In this document: one piece after another, positions 48,014-56,422 of the stretch
Numbering within the stretch: position 1 is the first letter of the stretch
Layout of the letters: the number at the start of each line of letters is the position of its first letter
Assembly: GCF_001280085.1 (NCBI RefSeq)
Contig: NZ_LGED01000001.1
Coordinates: forward strand, 415,255 to 479,254
Direction of reading: 5' to 3'
DNA: 64,000 bases
Source of the DNA: Saccharothrix sp. NRRL B-16348
Lineage (GTDB): Bacteria; Actinomycetota; Actinomycetes; Mycobacteriales; Pseudonocardiaceae
Position numbers and translations under genes: made by a program
Notes under the pieces: model-generated
Told to the model about the DNA's origin: nothing
What the model saw: only the letters and a program-made list of their open reading frames with translations
Databases searched by the model: none

Positions 48014-49246
48014 TTACGCGGACGTGAGCGGCAGGTCGTGGAGGCCCCGGATGACGAACTCGGCGCGCCGGCGCGGTTCGGCGGCCAGGGTCGCGTTCGG
48101 CAGCTTGCGGGCCAGGGAGGACAGCGCGGCCTGGACCTCGACGCGGGCCAGGGGCGCGCCCAGGCAGTAGTGGATGCCCATGCCGAAGCCCAGGTGCGGG
48201 TTCGGGTTGCGGGTGATGTCGAACGTGTCCGGGTCGGTGAAGACCTCGGGGTCGCGGGCCGCGGCGCCCAGCAGCGCGGCGATCTTCTGCCCCGGCTCGA
48301 CCCGGTACCCGGCGATGGTGACGGGCTCGGTGGCGGTGCGTTCGAACAGCTGCAGCGGCGAGTCGTAGCGGATCAGCTCCTCCACCGCCGTGGGCAGCAG
48401 AGCGTGGTCGTTCACCAGGCGACGCCACTCGTGCGGGTGATTCATCAGCGCTTGGACGCCGTTGCCGATGACGTTGACCGTGGCCTCGTGGCCGGCCATG
48501 AGCAGCAGCACGGCGGTCGCGACCAGTTCGTCCTCGGTCAGCTTCGCGCCGTCGGTGTCGGTGACGGCCACCAGGTCGGACACCAGGTCGTCCCCGGGCG
48601 ACGTGCGGCGCAGCGCGATCAGGTCCCGCAGGTAGGCGACGAACTCCTCGGCCGCGTGCTCGGCCGCCGCCTGCTTGTCCTCGGCCAGGTCGTACTCGTA
48701 CATCTTCACGATGGCGTTCGACCACGGCTGCAGCAGCGCCCGGTCGCCCGCGGGCACGCCCAGCAGTTCGGCGATCACCTCGACCGGCAGCGGCGCGGCC
48801 ACGTGGGACAGCAGGTCGGCCTGCCCCTCCGAGGACACCTTGGCCACCAGCTCGTCCACCAGGCGGTCGGCCAGCTCGGCGATCCACGGCCGCAGCCGCT
48901 CGACGTGGCCGCGGCCGAACGCGGCGGCCACCAGCCTGCGCAGCCTGCCGTGCGTGGGCGGCTCGTTCTCCAGCAGCGAGTTGCGGTGCAGGAGGTTGAA
49001 CGACGCGAACCGGTCGACGGGCTTGGCGTCGGTCCAGATCCGGCCGAGCGACCGGTGCTTGAGCACGGCCGACGCCGCCGCGTGCGACACCGCCACCGCG
49101 ACGCCCATGTCCTCGTGCCAGTGCACCCCGCCCTGCGCTCGCATCGCGGCGAACACGGGGTACGGATCCGCGATGAAGGCCGGGTCGTGCTGGTCGAAGG
49201 ATGCCACGGTGACGGACGGTAGGTCTTGAGCGTGGCTCGCGTCCAT
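48014..49246 (-). CDS. Cytochrome P450
   Basis: 410 residues, the usual bacterial length. I-helix AGHEAT, the ExxR motif (EELIR), and the haem loop GFGMGIHYCLGAPLAR with Cys361 as the iron ligand. It lacks a ferredoxin gene next door, so electrons come from elsewhere. Substrate is unknown; the sequence is of the CYP105/107-like soluble type. No biosynthetic cluster surrounds it. It may be co-transcribed with the hypothetical gene downstream. Confidence 0.95.
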   Translation of the reverse strand: MDASHAQDLPSVTVASFDQHDPAFIADPYPVFAAMRAQGGVHWHEDMGVAVAVSHAAASAVLKHRSLGRIWTDAKPVDRFASFNLLHRNSLLENEPPTHGRLRRLVAAAFGRGHVERLRPWIAELADRLVDELVAKVSSEGQADLLSHVAAPLPVEVIAELLGVPAGDRALLQPWSNAIVKMYEYDLAEDKQAAAEHAAEEFVAYLRDLIALRRTSPGDDLVSDLVAVTDTDGAKLTEDELVATAVLLLMAGHEATVNVIGNGVQALMNHPHEWRRLVNDHALLPTAVEELIRYDSPLQLFERTATEPVTIAGYRVEPGQKIAALLGAAARDPEVFTDPDTFDITRNPNPHLGFGMGIHYCLGAPLARVEVQAALSSLARKLPNATLAAEPRRRAEFVIRGLHDLPLTSA

Positions 49247-49338
49247 CCGAGTGTGGTTGTTGTGGCAAACATTGAGCGAGCTGTGACATCGCGTAGTCGG
49301 GTTGACCCGGTGCGTGCCCCACCAGGAGCATCCCTGAC

Positions 49339-50046
49339 GTGTCGCCTGAAGTCGTCGCCCACCGGGGCGCGTCCACCCTCCGCCCCGAGCACACCCTCGC
49401 CGCCTACGAACTGGCCCTGCGGCAGGGCGCCGATGGACTGGAGTGCGACGTGCGGCTCACCAAGGACGGGCACCTCGTGTGCGTCCACGACCGCACGATC
49501 GACCGCACCAGCGGCGGCGCCGGGACGGTCAGCGCGATGACGCTCGACGAGCTGCGCCGCCACGACTTCGGCAGCTGGCACGGCGGCGAGCCCGCCGAGG
49601 TGTTGACCCTGGACGCGCTGCTCGGCCTCGCCGCCGACCACGGCAAGCGGCTGTTCGTCGAGACCAAGCACCCCGTCCGGTACGCGGGGCTGGTCGAGCG
49701 CAGGCTCGCCGAGGAACTCGGCCGCCACCGGGTGGACGCGGTGATGATGTCGTTCTCCGTGCTCGCCGTGCACCGGTTCAAGAAGCTCAAGCCCGACGTG
49801 CCGACCGTGCTGCTCTACGACCGGCTGTGGCCGAAGGTCAAACCCCACTTCGCCGACTACGCCGGACCGGGCGTTCACCTGCTCAGACGTCACCCGGACC
49901 GGGGACAGGGCGTCTACGCGTGGACGGTGGACGACCCGGCCGACATCGCGTTGTGCCAGGAGCGCGGCGTCCGGTTCCTCGCCACCAACAACCCGGAGGA
50001 GACACGCGAGCACCTTGCGGATAACTTGACGCCCGACCAGCCCTGA
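49339..50046 (+). CDS. Cytosolic glycerophosphodiester phosphodiesterase
   Basis: 235 residues, a compact GDPD domain without signal peptide. AHRGASTLRPEHTLAAYELAL, GLECDVRLTKDG and CVHDRTIDRTSGG give the catalytic His pair and metal-binding Glu/Asp; VYAWTVDDPADIALC closes the barrel. It probably recycles glycerophosphodiesters from phospholipid turnover. GTG start. It lies 17 nt upstream of the DUF5926 gene, likely one operon. Confidence 0.93.
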   Translation: MSPEVVAHRGASTLRPEHTLAAYELALRQGADGLECDVRLTKDGHLVCVHDRTIDRTSGGAGTVSAMTLDELRRHDFGSWHGGEPAEVLTLDALLGLAADHGKRLFVETKHPVRYAGLVERRLAEELGRHRVDAVMMSFSVLAVHRFKKLKPDVPTVLLYDRLWPKVKPHFADYAGPGVHLLRRHPDRGQGVYAWTVDDPADIALCQERGVRFLATNNPEETREHLADNLTPDQP

Positions 50047-50063
50047 GACCGAGGAGGCGCGCG

Positions 50064-51011
50064 GTGGCGAAGCGGACGGCCGTGAAGAACAAGCCGGCGG
50101 ACGGCGTCAACCCGCGGCAGCCGTGCCCGTGCGGCTCCGGCAAGCGCTACAAGGCGTGCCACGGCTCGGCGGGCGGCGCGGCGGACGTGATCGTCTCGCG
50201 CCCGTTCGAGGGCCTGACCGCCGAGGCGGAGCTGATCGCGCTGCGCGAGTTCGTGCCCTCGGCGACGGTGAAGCTGCCCCTCAAGGACGACTCCGGCCGC
50301 GAGGTCGTGCTGGCGACCGTGCTGCCGATGGCGGCGGCGGGCCTGGTCCGCTCGGACGGCACCGCGTTCGTCGGCCTCCAGGTGCAGACCCGGTCCGGCG
50401 ACCTCAGCCGCGACCTGGCCCGTGCCGTGCGGTGGGCGCAGACCGCCAAGACCGGTGACGCCCTCGCGGTCGTCGGCCCGGACGACGGCTCGAACCCCGG
50501 CCGCCTGCAGGACCTGCTGGACGTCGGGGCGACGCTGAGCCCCGAGCTGCACGCCGACTTCTCGTGGTGGCTGCCGCCGGACAACGAGCCCGCCGGCGAG
50601 GTCGCCCTGTCCCTGGAGCGCGCCAACGCCGCGATCCTGCCCACCGAGCGCCTCGACGCGCCCGGCGTGGCGGCCGCCTACTGGGTGGACGCGGGCGACA
50701 AGGCGCACCTGCGCTGGGTCCGCCCGGAGCCGGAGGAGACGCTGCTGGCGGCGCTCGCCCGGCTGTCCGTGCGCGGTGAGCTGGACCTGGGCGAGGGCTC
50801 CCGGTACGCCGGGTCGTTCCGCGCGCACGGCCTGCTGGTCCCGGTGTGGGACCTGGACCGCGAGCTGCACTCCAGCGAGTGGGCGCCGGGCGCGGAGGCG
50901 TTGGGCAAGCGTTTGCAGGACGCCCTGACCAGCTTCGACGCCGAACCGCTCACCGAGCAGGAACGTCGTGCGCGTGACGGTCTGCGCGGACGGCAGATCA
51001 CCCTGCGCTGA
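50064..51011 (+). CDS. SEC-C motif / DUF5926 protein
   Basis: 315 residues. The N-terminal SEC-C zinc motif is NPRQPCPCGSGKRYKACHG (Cys, Cys, Cys, His), the element by which SecA and others bind SecB or ribosomes. The rest is a DUF5926 domain, conserved in actinobacteria, with unknown function. Basic N-terminal residues (AKRTAVKNK) suggest nucleic-acid or ribosome contact. A GAGGAGG ribosome site precedes the GTG. Confidence 0.88.
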   Translation: MAKRTAVKNKPADGVNPRQPCPCGSGKRYKACHGSAGGAADVIVSRPFEGLTAEAELIALREFVPSATVKLPLKDDSGREVVLATVLPMAAAGLVRSDGTAFVGLQVQTRSGDLSRDLARAVRWAQTAKTGDALAVVGPDDGSNPGRLQDLLDVGATLSPELHADFSWWLPPDNEPAGEVALSLERANAAILPTERLDAPGVAAAYWVDAGDKAHLRWVRPEPEETLLAALARLSVRGELDLGEGSRYAGSFRAHGLLVPVWDLDRELHSSEWAPGAEALGKRLQDALTSFDAEPLTEQERRARDGLRGRQITLR

Positions 51012-51013
51012 AC

Positions 51014-51059
51014 CTGTCCACAGGTATCCCCAGCTTTGTCCACAGGTTCCTGTGGACAA
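51014..51059. promoter_or_regulatory. Cluster of three DnaA boxes
   Basis: Within 46 bp lie CTGTCCACA (51014-51022), TTGTCCACA (51036-51044) and its inverse TGTGGACAA (51051-51059). The last two equal the preferred actinobacterial DnaA box and form an inverted repeat TTGTCCACAGG/CCTGTGGACAA (51036-51059). The cluster fills the gap between DUF5926 and DUF952. It may be a DnaA-titrating or DnaA-responsive site; a hairpin terminator role is also possible. Confidence 0.65.
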
Positions 51060-51072
51060 GTGAGGAGGCGGA

Positions 51073-51396
51073 GTGATCCTGCGGATCAGCCCGAAGTCGG
51101 ACTGGCGGCGTGCCCGCGAGGACGGTGCGATCCCGCTCGACCTCGACGGTTTCGTGCACTGCTCGGATCCCGGCACGGTGCACCTGCCGGCCAACCGCCT
51201 GTACCCGAACCGGCACGACCTCGTGCTGCTGGTGATCGACCCCGAGGGCCTGCCCGTGCTGTGGGAGCCGGGCGAGACCGAGGACGGCCCGTGGTTCCCG
51301 CACGTCTACGGGCCCATCCCGGCCGACTCGGTGGTGGCCGTGCACGAGTTCACGCCGGACGCCGACGGCGCCTTCCGGCCGTTGCCCGTTTTGTGA
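51073..51396 (+). CDS. DUF952 family protein
   Basis: 107 residues. DUF952 hallmarks are DGFVHCSDPGTVHLPANRLY and WEPGETEDGPWFPHVYGPI. The fold is like ADP-ribosyltransferase-related small domains, but enzymatic activity is not shown. GAGGAGGCGGA lies directly upstream of the GTG. The DnaA-box cluster ends 13 nt before the start. Confidence 0.88.
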   Translation: MILRISPKSDWRRAREDGAIPLDLDGFVHCSDPGTVHLPANRLYPNRHDLVLLVIDPEGLPVLWEPGETEDGPWFPHVYGPIPADSVVAVHEFTPDADGAFRPLPVL

Positions 51397-51481
51397 CCTT
51401 GGTCTGAGGCAACCGACCACCCCCTTCGAGCGTGTCCTCTCCGACGGTGGCTGAGGGGCCACCGCCGGAGGGGGTTTCGAG

Positions 51482-52003
51482 GTGACCGCGGTCTTGCCGG
51501 GGGAAAGAGCCACCGATCGTGGTGGGGGGACGACGGCGGACTTCGCCGACTTCGTGCGGATGTCGCTGCCGGGGCTGCTGCGCTACGGGCACGCCTTGAC
51601 CGGCAACCCGCACGACGCGGGCGACCTGGTGCAGTCCGTGCTGGAGAAGGTCGGCGCGCGGTGGGCGGCGGTGCTGCGCAAGGGCGAACCCTTGGCGTAC
51701 GTGCGGCGGTCCATGGCGAACGCCAACACCAGCCGGTGGCGTCGTCGGCGGCGTGAGGACCTGGTGGCGGAGTTCCCCGACGCGGTCGCCGCGGCCGGGC
51801 ACGACCGCCTGGAGCACGAGCCGCTGTGGCAGGCGTTGCGGTCGCTGCCGCCGCGTCAGCGCGCCGTGGTGGTGCTGCGCTTCTACGACGGTCTGTCCGA
51901 GGCCGAGATCGCCCGCGCGCTCGGCGTGTCCGCGGGCACGGTCAAGAGCCAGAACAGCAAGGCGATGGCGACCTTGCGCGCACGACTGGGGGACTCGGGG
52001 TGA
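51482..52003 (+). CDS. SigE-family (SigE70-type) ECF sigma factor
   Basis: 173 residues. Region 2 (DFVRMSLPGLLRYGHALTGNPHDAGDLVQSVLEKV) and region 4 (LPPRQRAVVVLRFYDGLSEAEIARALGVSAGTVKSQNSKAM) match the abundant actinobacterial SigE-family. No cognate zinc-finger anti-sigma gene follows; instead the GTGA overlap leads into an anchored protein that may take that role. It begins an operon of four genes. Confidence 0.92.
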   Translation: MTAVLPGERATDRGGGTTADFADFVRMSLPGLLRYGHALTGNPHDAGDLVQSVLEKVGARWAAVLRKGEPLAYVRRSMANANTSRWRRRRREDLVAEFPDAVAAAGHDRLEHEPLWQALRSLPPRQRAVVVLRFYDGLSEAEIARALGVSAGTVKSQNSKAMATLRARLGDSG

Positions 52004-52737
52004 ACATCGAGGAGGAACTGGGCCGGCTGCTGCACGACGACCGGCTGGAGGTGCGGGCGAGGCCGGACGCGACCGAGCTGGTCGTGGCGGGCGCGCGCCG
52101 GGTGCGGCGCAGGCGGACCGCGGTGGTGGGCGCGGTCACGGCGGTCGCGCTGGTGGCGAGCGGGTGGGGCGTGTCGACGTTGGGCGGCTCGTTGAGCCTG
52201 CCTCCCGTTGACCCGGCCGTGCTGCCGACCACCACCACCACGACCAGCACGACGGCGGCGGCCGGGGGGACGACCGTGGCGCCGCCGCACACCGTGGTGG
52301 AGACGGTCACGGTGGTGGTGACCCAGGGGCCGACGCGGCCGAACGTGGGGTACGGCTCGGTGAAGTTCGGCATGACCGAGCAGGAGGTGGCGGCCACCGG
52401 CCTGGTCACCGCGGCGGCCGGTGGCGAGTGCGCCGCGTTCACCTGGAAGGGCGACCCCGGAACGGTGAACGCCGTGCTCGTGGCGCGTGGCCAGGGGGTC
52501 GTGCGCATCAAGTTGCCGGCGGACGGCAAGACGTCGGCGGGGGTCGGCGTCGGTTCGACGCTGGAGCGGGTGCGGGCGGAGTACCCGGCGGGGGAACTGG
52601 CCGGGAGCTCCTACCAGGTGCTCATGACCGGTGACGTCGGCTGGATGTACGTGTTCGTGCTGGACGCGGAACGGGTTGTCGAGATTCGGATGCAGCGGCT
52701 CACCGCCGACTGCGCACAACAGGGGGCACAGCGATGA
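52000..52737 (+). CDS. Membrane-anchored protein, putative anti-sigma partner, with repeated C-terminal domain
   Basis: 245 residues. A cytoplasmic arm of about 40 residues (NIEEELGRLLHDDRLEVRARPDATELVVAGARRVRRRRT) has the look of short anti-sigma tails. One helix follows (AVVGAVTAVALVASGWGVS), then a Thr-rich linker and an extracytoplasmic domain containing YGSVKFGMTEQEVAATGLV. This domain recurs in the next two genes. It overlaps both neighbours (GTGA and ATGA). A transmembrane regulator of the sigma factor is likely but inferred. Confidence 0.78.
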   Translation: MNIEEELGRLLHDDRLEVRARPDATELVVAGARRVRRRRTAVVGAVTAVALVASGWGVSTLGGSLSLPPVDPAVLPTTTTTTSTTAAAGGTTVAPPHTVVETVTVVVTQGPTRPNVGYGSVKFGMTEQEVAATGLVTAAAGGECAAFTWKGDPGTVNAVLVARGQGVVRIKLPADGKTSAGVGVGSTLERVRAEYPAGELAGSSYQVLMTGDVGWMYVFVLDAERVVEIRMQRLTADCAQQGAQR

Positions 52738-53318
52738 AGGTCATGGGTGTGGTGCTGGTGGTCGCGGGGTTGGCGCTGGTGGGGTGCACGGGGGAGCCGG
52801 ACGCGTCGATCGGATCGGCGTCGTCGTCCGCGACGACCACGACCACGGCGCCGTCGAGCACCTCGTCCGTCGCGCCGAGCACCGTCACGGTGCAGTCGAC
52901 GGTGACGAGCACGGTGCACGAGACCGTGGTGTTGGACACGACGCCGGTCCTCAGCCACACCGGGTTCGGCGCGATCGAGCTGGGGATGACGCGTGAGCAA
53001 CTGGTGACGACCGGCCTGGTCGGGGAGCCGGTGTTGCGGATGAGCGCCCAGTGCGACATGTACGAGTTCAAGTCCGGCGGCGGCGCCGCGTGGATCCAGG
53101 ACGGCAAGGGACTCATGGCGATCATGGTGAAGTCCGGCGCCCGCACCGCCGAAGGTCTGCCGGTCGACATCAGCCCCGTCGACCCGAGGCTCGCGCGAAC
53201 CTACCCGAGTGGCGAGGCGGGGCCGAACGGCTTCAGCGTGTGGGTGAACGACGACGTGTTCTACTTCATGAGCGGCAGCACCTCGCTCGCCCGCCGGGGT
53301 CAGGCCTGCTTCAACTGA
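52734..53318 (+). CDS. Lipoprotein with repeated domain, second of three
   Basis: 194 residues. Lipobox LVGC with Cys18 after a hydrophobic signal, then a Ser/Thr-rich spacer and a domain starting GFGAIELGMTREQLVTTGLVG, with two cysteines and a section RTAEGLPVDISPVDPRLARTYP. It shares the LGM...TG.V core and the spacing to the end with both adjacent genes. It is probably anchored outside the cell. Function is unknown. Confidence 0.8.
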   Translation: MKVMGVVLVVAGLALVGCTGEPDASIGSASSSATTTTTAPSSTSSVAPSTVTVQSTVTSTVHETVVLDTTPVLSHTGFGAIELGMTREQLVTTGLVGEPVLRMSAQCDMYEFKSGGGAAWIQDGKGLMAIMVKSGARTAEGLPVDISPVDPRLARTYPSGEAGPNGFSVWVNDDVFYFMSGSTSLARRGQACFN

Positions 53319-53361
53319 CCGCCCGCCGGCAGCGGGGGTGGATCGGCCGAGGAGGGCGAGG

Positions 53362-53883
53362 ATGAAGCGGCTCGTGTTCGCGGCGCTGGTCGTCATGGCG
53401 GCGATCCTGCTGCTGACCGCCTGCGAGTCCTCCGCGCCGCAGGTCGTGCCACCTGTCACGAACGTCAGCGGGACGCCCGGGGTGGGTGACGCGGCCGTGC
53501 TCGACTCCCGCGGCCTCGGCGCGGTGCGGCTGGGGATGTCGTCGGACCAGCTCGAAGCCACCGGCGAGGTCGGCGCCGACGTGACCACGCCGCAGTTCTC
53601 CTGCACGGTCCGCGAGTTGAAGGCCGCGAAGGGCTGGGTCGGTCTCCAGGACGGCGTCGCGGTGGAGATCCGGGTCGACGAAGGCGCCCGCACGCCCGAG
53701 GGCCTGCGCATCGGCGACTCGCGGGCGCGCATGCACGAGGTCTACCCCGACGTGGAGCAGTACCCGCACGGCTTCATCCGGCCGCTGGACGCCGAGACCG
53801 GGTACAAGTTCTTCTTCGAGAACGCGGGCGACACGCTCACCGGCATGGGCCTGGTCCGGGCCGACCGGGGCTGCCTGACCTGA
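53362..53883 (+). CDS. Lipoprotein with repeated domain, third of three
   Basis: 173 residues. Signal with lipobox LTAC (Cys19), a short spacer and the domain GLGAVRLGMSSDQLEATGEVG, then GARTPEGLRIGDSRARMHEVYP, which parallels the domains of the two upstream genes. Ribosome site AGGAGGGCGAGG precedes the ATG at 53362. The operon of sigma factor plus three related exported proteins ends here with a hairpin. Confidence 0.8.
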   Translation: MKRLVFAALVVMAAILLLTACESSAPQVVPPVTNVSGTPGVGDAAVLDSRGLGAVRLGMSSDQLEATGEVGADVTTPQFSCTVRELKAAKGWVGLQDGVAVEIRVDEGARTPEGLRIGDSRARMHEVYPDVEQYPHGFIRPLDAETGYKFFFENAGDTLTGMGLVRADRGCLT

Positions 53884-53891
53884 GCCCGCCG

Positions 53892-53924
53892 CGACGCCCG
53901 CCACCGCACAGGTGACGGGCGTCG
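53892..53924. terminator. Hairpin between convergent operons
   Basis: CGACGCCCG (53892-53900) pairs with 53916-53924, with four more inner pairs after one mismatch and a GCACA loop. It separates the lipoprotein operon from the convergent ferritin gene. Confidence 0.6.
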
Positions 53925-53946
53925 TTCGCTGTCGACGGGTCGGGCC

Positions 53947-54507
53947 CTACAGGGCGCCACCGGCGGCGCGGGGCGTGCCGTTGTCGGCTTCCTCGCCCAC
54001 GCTCTCGCGGGTCAGGAAGGTCTCCACGTGGAACAGGTTGCCGTCGGCGCGGTCGATCACGGTGAGCAGCGTGCTCATCGACGCGACCTCCTCCACCTGC
54101 TCCTTCAGGAACCACTGGAGGAACTGCTCGCCGATGTAGTCGCCCTCGTCGCGGGCGGTCTTGGCGAGCGTGACGATCTGGTCGGTGACCTTCTTCTCCT
54201 GCTCCAGCGCGAGCGCGACCGGCTCGCGCGGTGCGGTGAAGTCGTTGCGCACGTCGTCCACACCGGGAATGGCCACCGGCAGTCCGCTGTCCATCAGGTA
54301 CTGCACGATCATCATCGCGTGGTTGCGCTCTTCCAACGACTGCTTGTAGAAGTGCGACGCGAGGCGCGGCAGGTCGTTGGCGTCGAACCAGACCGCGATG
54401 GCCACGTACTGCTGCGAGGCCGTGAACTCGTTGCGCACCTGCTCCTGAAGCAGGTCGTGGAACTTCGAGGAACGCGCGGCGGAAATCTTCTTCAAGTTGA
54501 CAGCCAT
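53947..54507 (-). CDS. Ferritin (BfrB-like)
   Basis: 186 residues, a four-helix ferritin. Ferroxidase ligands are visible in EQVRNEFTASQQYVAIAVWF, SLEERNHAMMIVQYL and GEQFLQWFLKEQVEEV. It stores iron as ferric mineral in a 24-mer and resembles mycobacterial BfrB, including the Ala/Gly-rich C-terminus. An IdeR/DtxR-like box 37 nt upstream fits iron-dependent activation known for bfrB. A second ferritin or bacterioferritin is not in the window. Confidence 0.95.
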   Translation of the reverse strand: MAVNLKKISAARSSKFHDLLQEQVRNEFTASQQYVAIAVWFDANDLPRLASHFYKQSLEERNHAMMIVQYLMDSGLPVAIPGVDDVRNDFTAPREPVALALEQEKKVTDQIVTLAKTARDEGDYIGEQFLQWFLKEQVEEVASMSTLLTVIDRADGNLFHVETFLTRESVGEEADNGTPRAAGGAL

Positions 54508-54543
54508 GCTCGCAGAATAACCGAAAGTGCGCTTTAATGCATT

Positions 54544-54562
54544 TCAGGTAAGCCTTACGAAG
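54544..54562 (-). promoter_or_regulatory. IdeR/DtxR-like iron box upstream of ferritin
   Basis: TCAGGTAAGCCTTACGAAG matches about 15 or 16 of 19 positions of the IdeR consensus TTAGGTTAGSCTAACCTAA, with the central AGGTAAGCCTTAC intact. IdeR activates bfrB in mycobacteria under iron sufficiency. Confidence 0.6.
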
Positions 54563-54566
54563 GTAA

Positions 54567-54604
54567 GGAAAGGGTTGCCGAAGAAAGCTTAGGCAACCCT
54601 TTCC
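54567..54604 (-). terminator. Perfect 13-bp terminator after arginine deiminase
   Basis: GGAAAGGGTTGCC (54567-54579) pairs with 54592-54604 around a 12-nt loop, 10 nt past the arcA stop. It also isolates the ferritin promoter from read-through. Confidence 0.8.
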
Positions 54605-54613
54605 GGGATCATT

Positions 54614-55861
54614 TCAGACCAGCGGTGCGCGGTCGATCGGGCACGACATGCAGCGCGGGCCGCCGCGGCCGGAACCCAGCTCGGAGCCGCTGATCCGGAT
54701 CACCTCGACGCCCGCGTCCTCCAGCCGCGCGTTCGTCTCCACGTTCCGCTCGTAGGCGACCACCAAGCCCGGTCCGACGGCCAGGGTGTTGTTGCCGTCG
54801 TCCCACTGCTCGCGTTCCGCGGTGACCGGGTCGAGCCCGGTGTCGATGACGCGCAGCCTCTCGATGCCCATCGCGTCGGCCGCCGCCTCCAGGAACGGCC
54901 GCGCGTCCTCGACCACGACGCCGCCCGCGCCGTCGGACCGCACGGGGTAGGCGAACAGGTTGTCCCGCACCGCCGGGTACATCACCACGGCGTCCCGGTC
55001 GACCATCGTGCACACCGTGTCCAGGTGCATGGTGGCCCGCTCCTGTGTGATCGGCACCGCCAGCACGGTGTGCGCCAGGCCGTCGGCCAGCGCGGACCGG
55101 GCGAACGACTCCGCGCCCGCCGGCGTGGTCCGCTCGCCGACGCCGATCGCGAGCACGCCCGGCGCGAGCAGCAGCACGTCACCGCCCTCGACCGGCGCGG
55201 AGTGCGCCCCGTACGCACGGCCCGTGCGGCGGAACCGCGGGTGGTAGGCGTAGATCAGGTCGGTCAGCGCGGTCTCCCGGTCGCGCGCGGGCAGCGCCAG
55301 CGACGTGATCGCGACCCGGTCGCCCACCCACACCGACGAGTCGCGGGTGAACAGCAGGTTCGGCAGCGGGTCGACCGCGAAGTCGATCGGGTGGTGCATC
55401 TTGCGCACCAGCGACGCGCCCTCGGCGGCGGGCAGCTCCTCGAACGTCATGCCGGTCATCAGCGCGGCGGCCAGCTGGTCCGGGCCGATCGACGCGAGGT
55501 GCGAGCGCAGCGCGTCGGCCAGGTCGATGCCCAGCCGCCGTTCGTTGACCGCGCTGTGGATGCCCGCGATCCGGGCCCGGTCGTCGTGCAGCGCGTCGAC
55601 CAGCAGGTCCGCCAGCAACAGCACCTCGACGCCGCGTCCGCGCAGCAGCTCGGCGAACGCGTCGTGCTCCTCCTGGGCCCGGTCGACCCACGGCACGCCG
55701 TCGAACAGCAGCTGGTCGTTGTTGCGCGGGGTGAGCCGCTTGAGCTCGGCGCCGGGACGGTGCAGCAGCACCGTGCGCAGGGGGCCGACTTCGCTGTCGA
55801 CGCGGGGCGCCGCTGCCGGCTCGCCGTCGGTGGACGCGGTCTGGGCGATGTGCGCAGTCAC
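54614..55861 (-). CDS. arcA: Arginine deiminase
   Basis: 415 residues. Family blocks: [68 protein letters not shown] and the catalytic Cys404 in [10 protein letters not shown]. It converts arginine to citrulline and ammonia. No arcB/arcC genes follow, so here it may serve acid or nitrogen metabolism alone. It is transcribed from its own promoter and has a strong terminator. Confidence 0.95.
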   Translation of the reverse strand: MTAHIAQTASTDGEPAAAPRVDSEVGPLRTVLLHRPGAELKRLTPRNNDQLLFDGVPWVDRAQEEHDAFAELLRGRGVEVLLLADLLVDALHDDRARIAGIHSAVNERRLGIDLADALRSHLASIGPDQLAAALMTGMTFEELPAAEGASLVRKMHHPIDFAVDPLPNLLFTRDSSVWVGDRVAITSLALPARDRETALTDLIYAYHPRFRRTGRAYGAHSAPVEGGDVLLLAPGVLAIGVGERTTPAGAESFARSALADGLAHTVLAVPITQERATMHLDTVCTMVDRDAVVMYPAVRDNLFAYPVRSDGAGGVVVEDARPFLEAAADAMGIERLRVIDTGLDPVTAEREQWDDGNNTLAVGPGLVVAYERNVETNARLEDAGVEVIRISGSELGSGRGGPRCMSCPIDRAPLV

Positions 55862-56061
55862 GGATCGAGAGTAACCCGAGGTCGGTCGGATCAGCAGCTC
55901 TGAGTGGCCTGATCCAGCGAAACTCGATCGTATGACGGCCTCAGAACGGCGATTCGTTGCGCGATCTACGGGTCGGACTCCATGAACGTTGCTTCGTGAC
56001 GTGGACTACCGGTCCGACGGTGTGGTTGCGGGATGATCGTGTTCTACCGGGGGAGGATTCA

Positions 56062-56421
56062 GTGGCCGACTTCCACTTGTTCGTCGACGCGCCGGGCCAA
56101 GCCGCCTCGGCGACGAACCAGTTGCTGCAAGAGCTGGTCAGGGGCGCGAGGGTCGACGCGCGGCCCGCGCCCGCCGCGTCGCCGGAGGGCTCCAAGAGCG
56201 GCGCGGGCGCGACCGTCGCCGAACTCGTGCTCAACGGCGCGCTGCCCGCCGCGGTGGCCGCCGCCGTCGCGTCCGTGGTCACGTCGTTCGTGCAGCGCGG
56301 CAGCGCCCGCAAGGTGACCATCAAGACCCGGGACGACGAGATCACCGTCGAGGGCGTGGACGCCCGCTCGCAGAAGGCCGTGCTGGAGGCGTGGCTGCGC
56401 GAGCACGAGGGCGAGGGGTGA
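56062..56421 (+). CDS. EACC1-like small protein of a caspase-linked conflict system
   Basis: 119 residues. Residues 1-30 are polar helical (FHLFVDAPGQAASATNQLLQEL). A Pro/Ser/Gly linker is followed by a hydrophobic segment (LNGALPAAVAAAVASVVTSFV, about 57-77) and then a short beta unit (RKVTIKTRDDEITVEGVD). This arrangement is that of the effector-associated constant component EACC1, a small protein found beside caspase-like and other effectors in actinobacterial conflict systems. GGGGAGG precedes the GTG. The effector gene begins 1 nt after its stop, so the pair is translationally coupled. Confidence 0.75.
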   Translation: MADFHLFVDAPGQAASATNQLLQELVRGARVDARPAPAASPEGSKSGAGATVAELVLNGALPAAVAAAVASVVTSFVQRGSARKVTIKTRDDEITVEGVDARSQKAVLEAWLREHEGEG

Positions 56422-56422
56422 G

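Noticed and set aside
48014..49246. P450 as part of a natural-product cluster
   Set aside because: No polyketide, peptide synthetase, terpene or ferredoxin genes lie nearby.
51036..51059. Plain terminator hairpin
   Set aside because: The arms are exact DnaA boxes, with a third box next to them, and the loop would be only about 2-4 nt; terminator use remains possible but is not the best single explanation.
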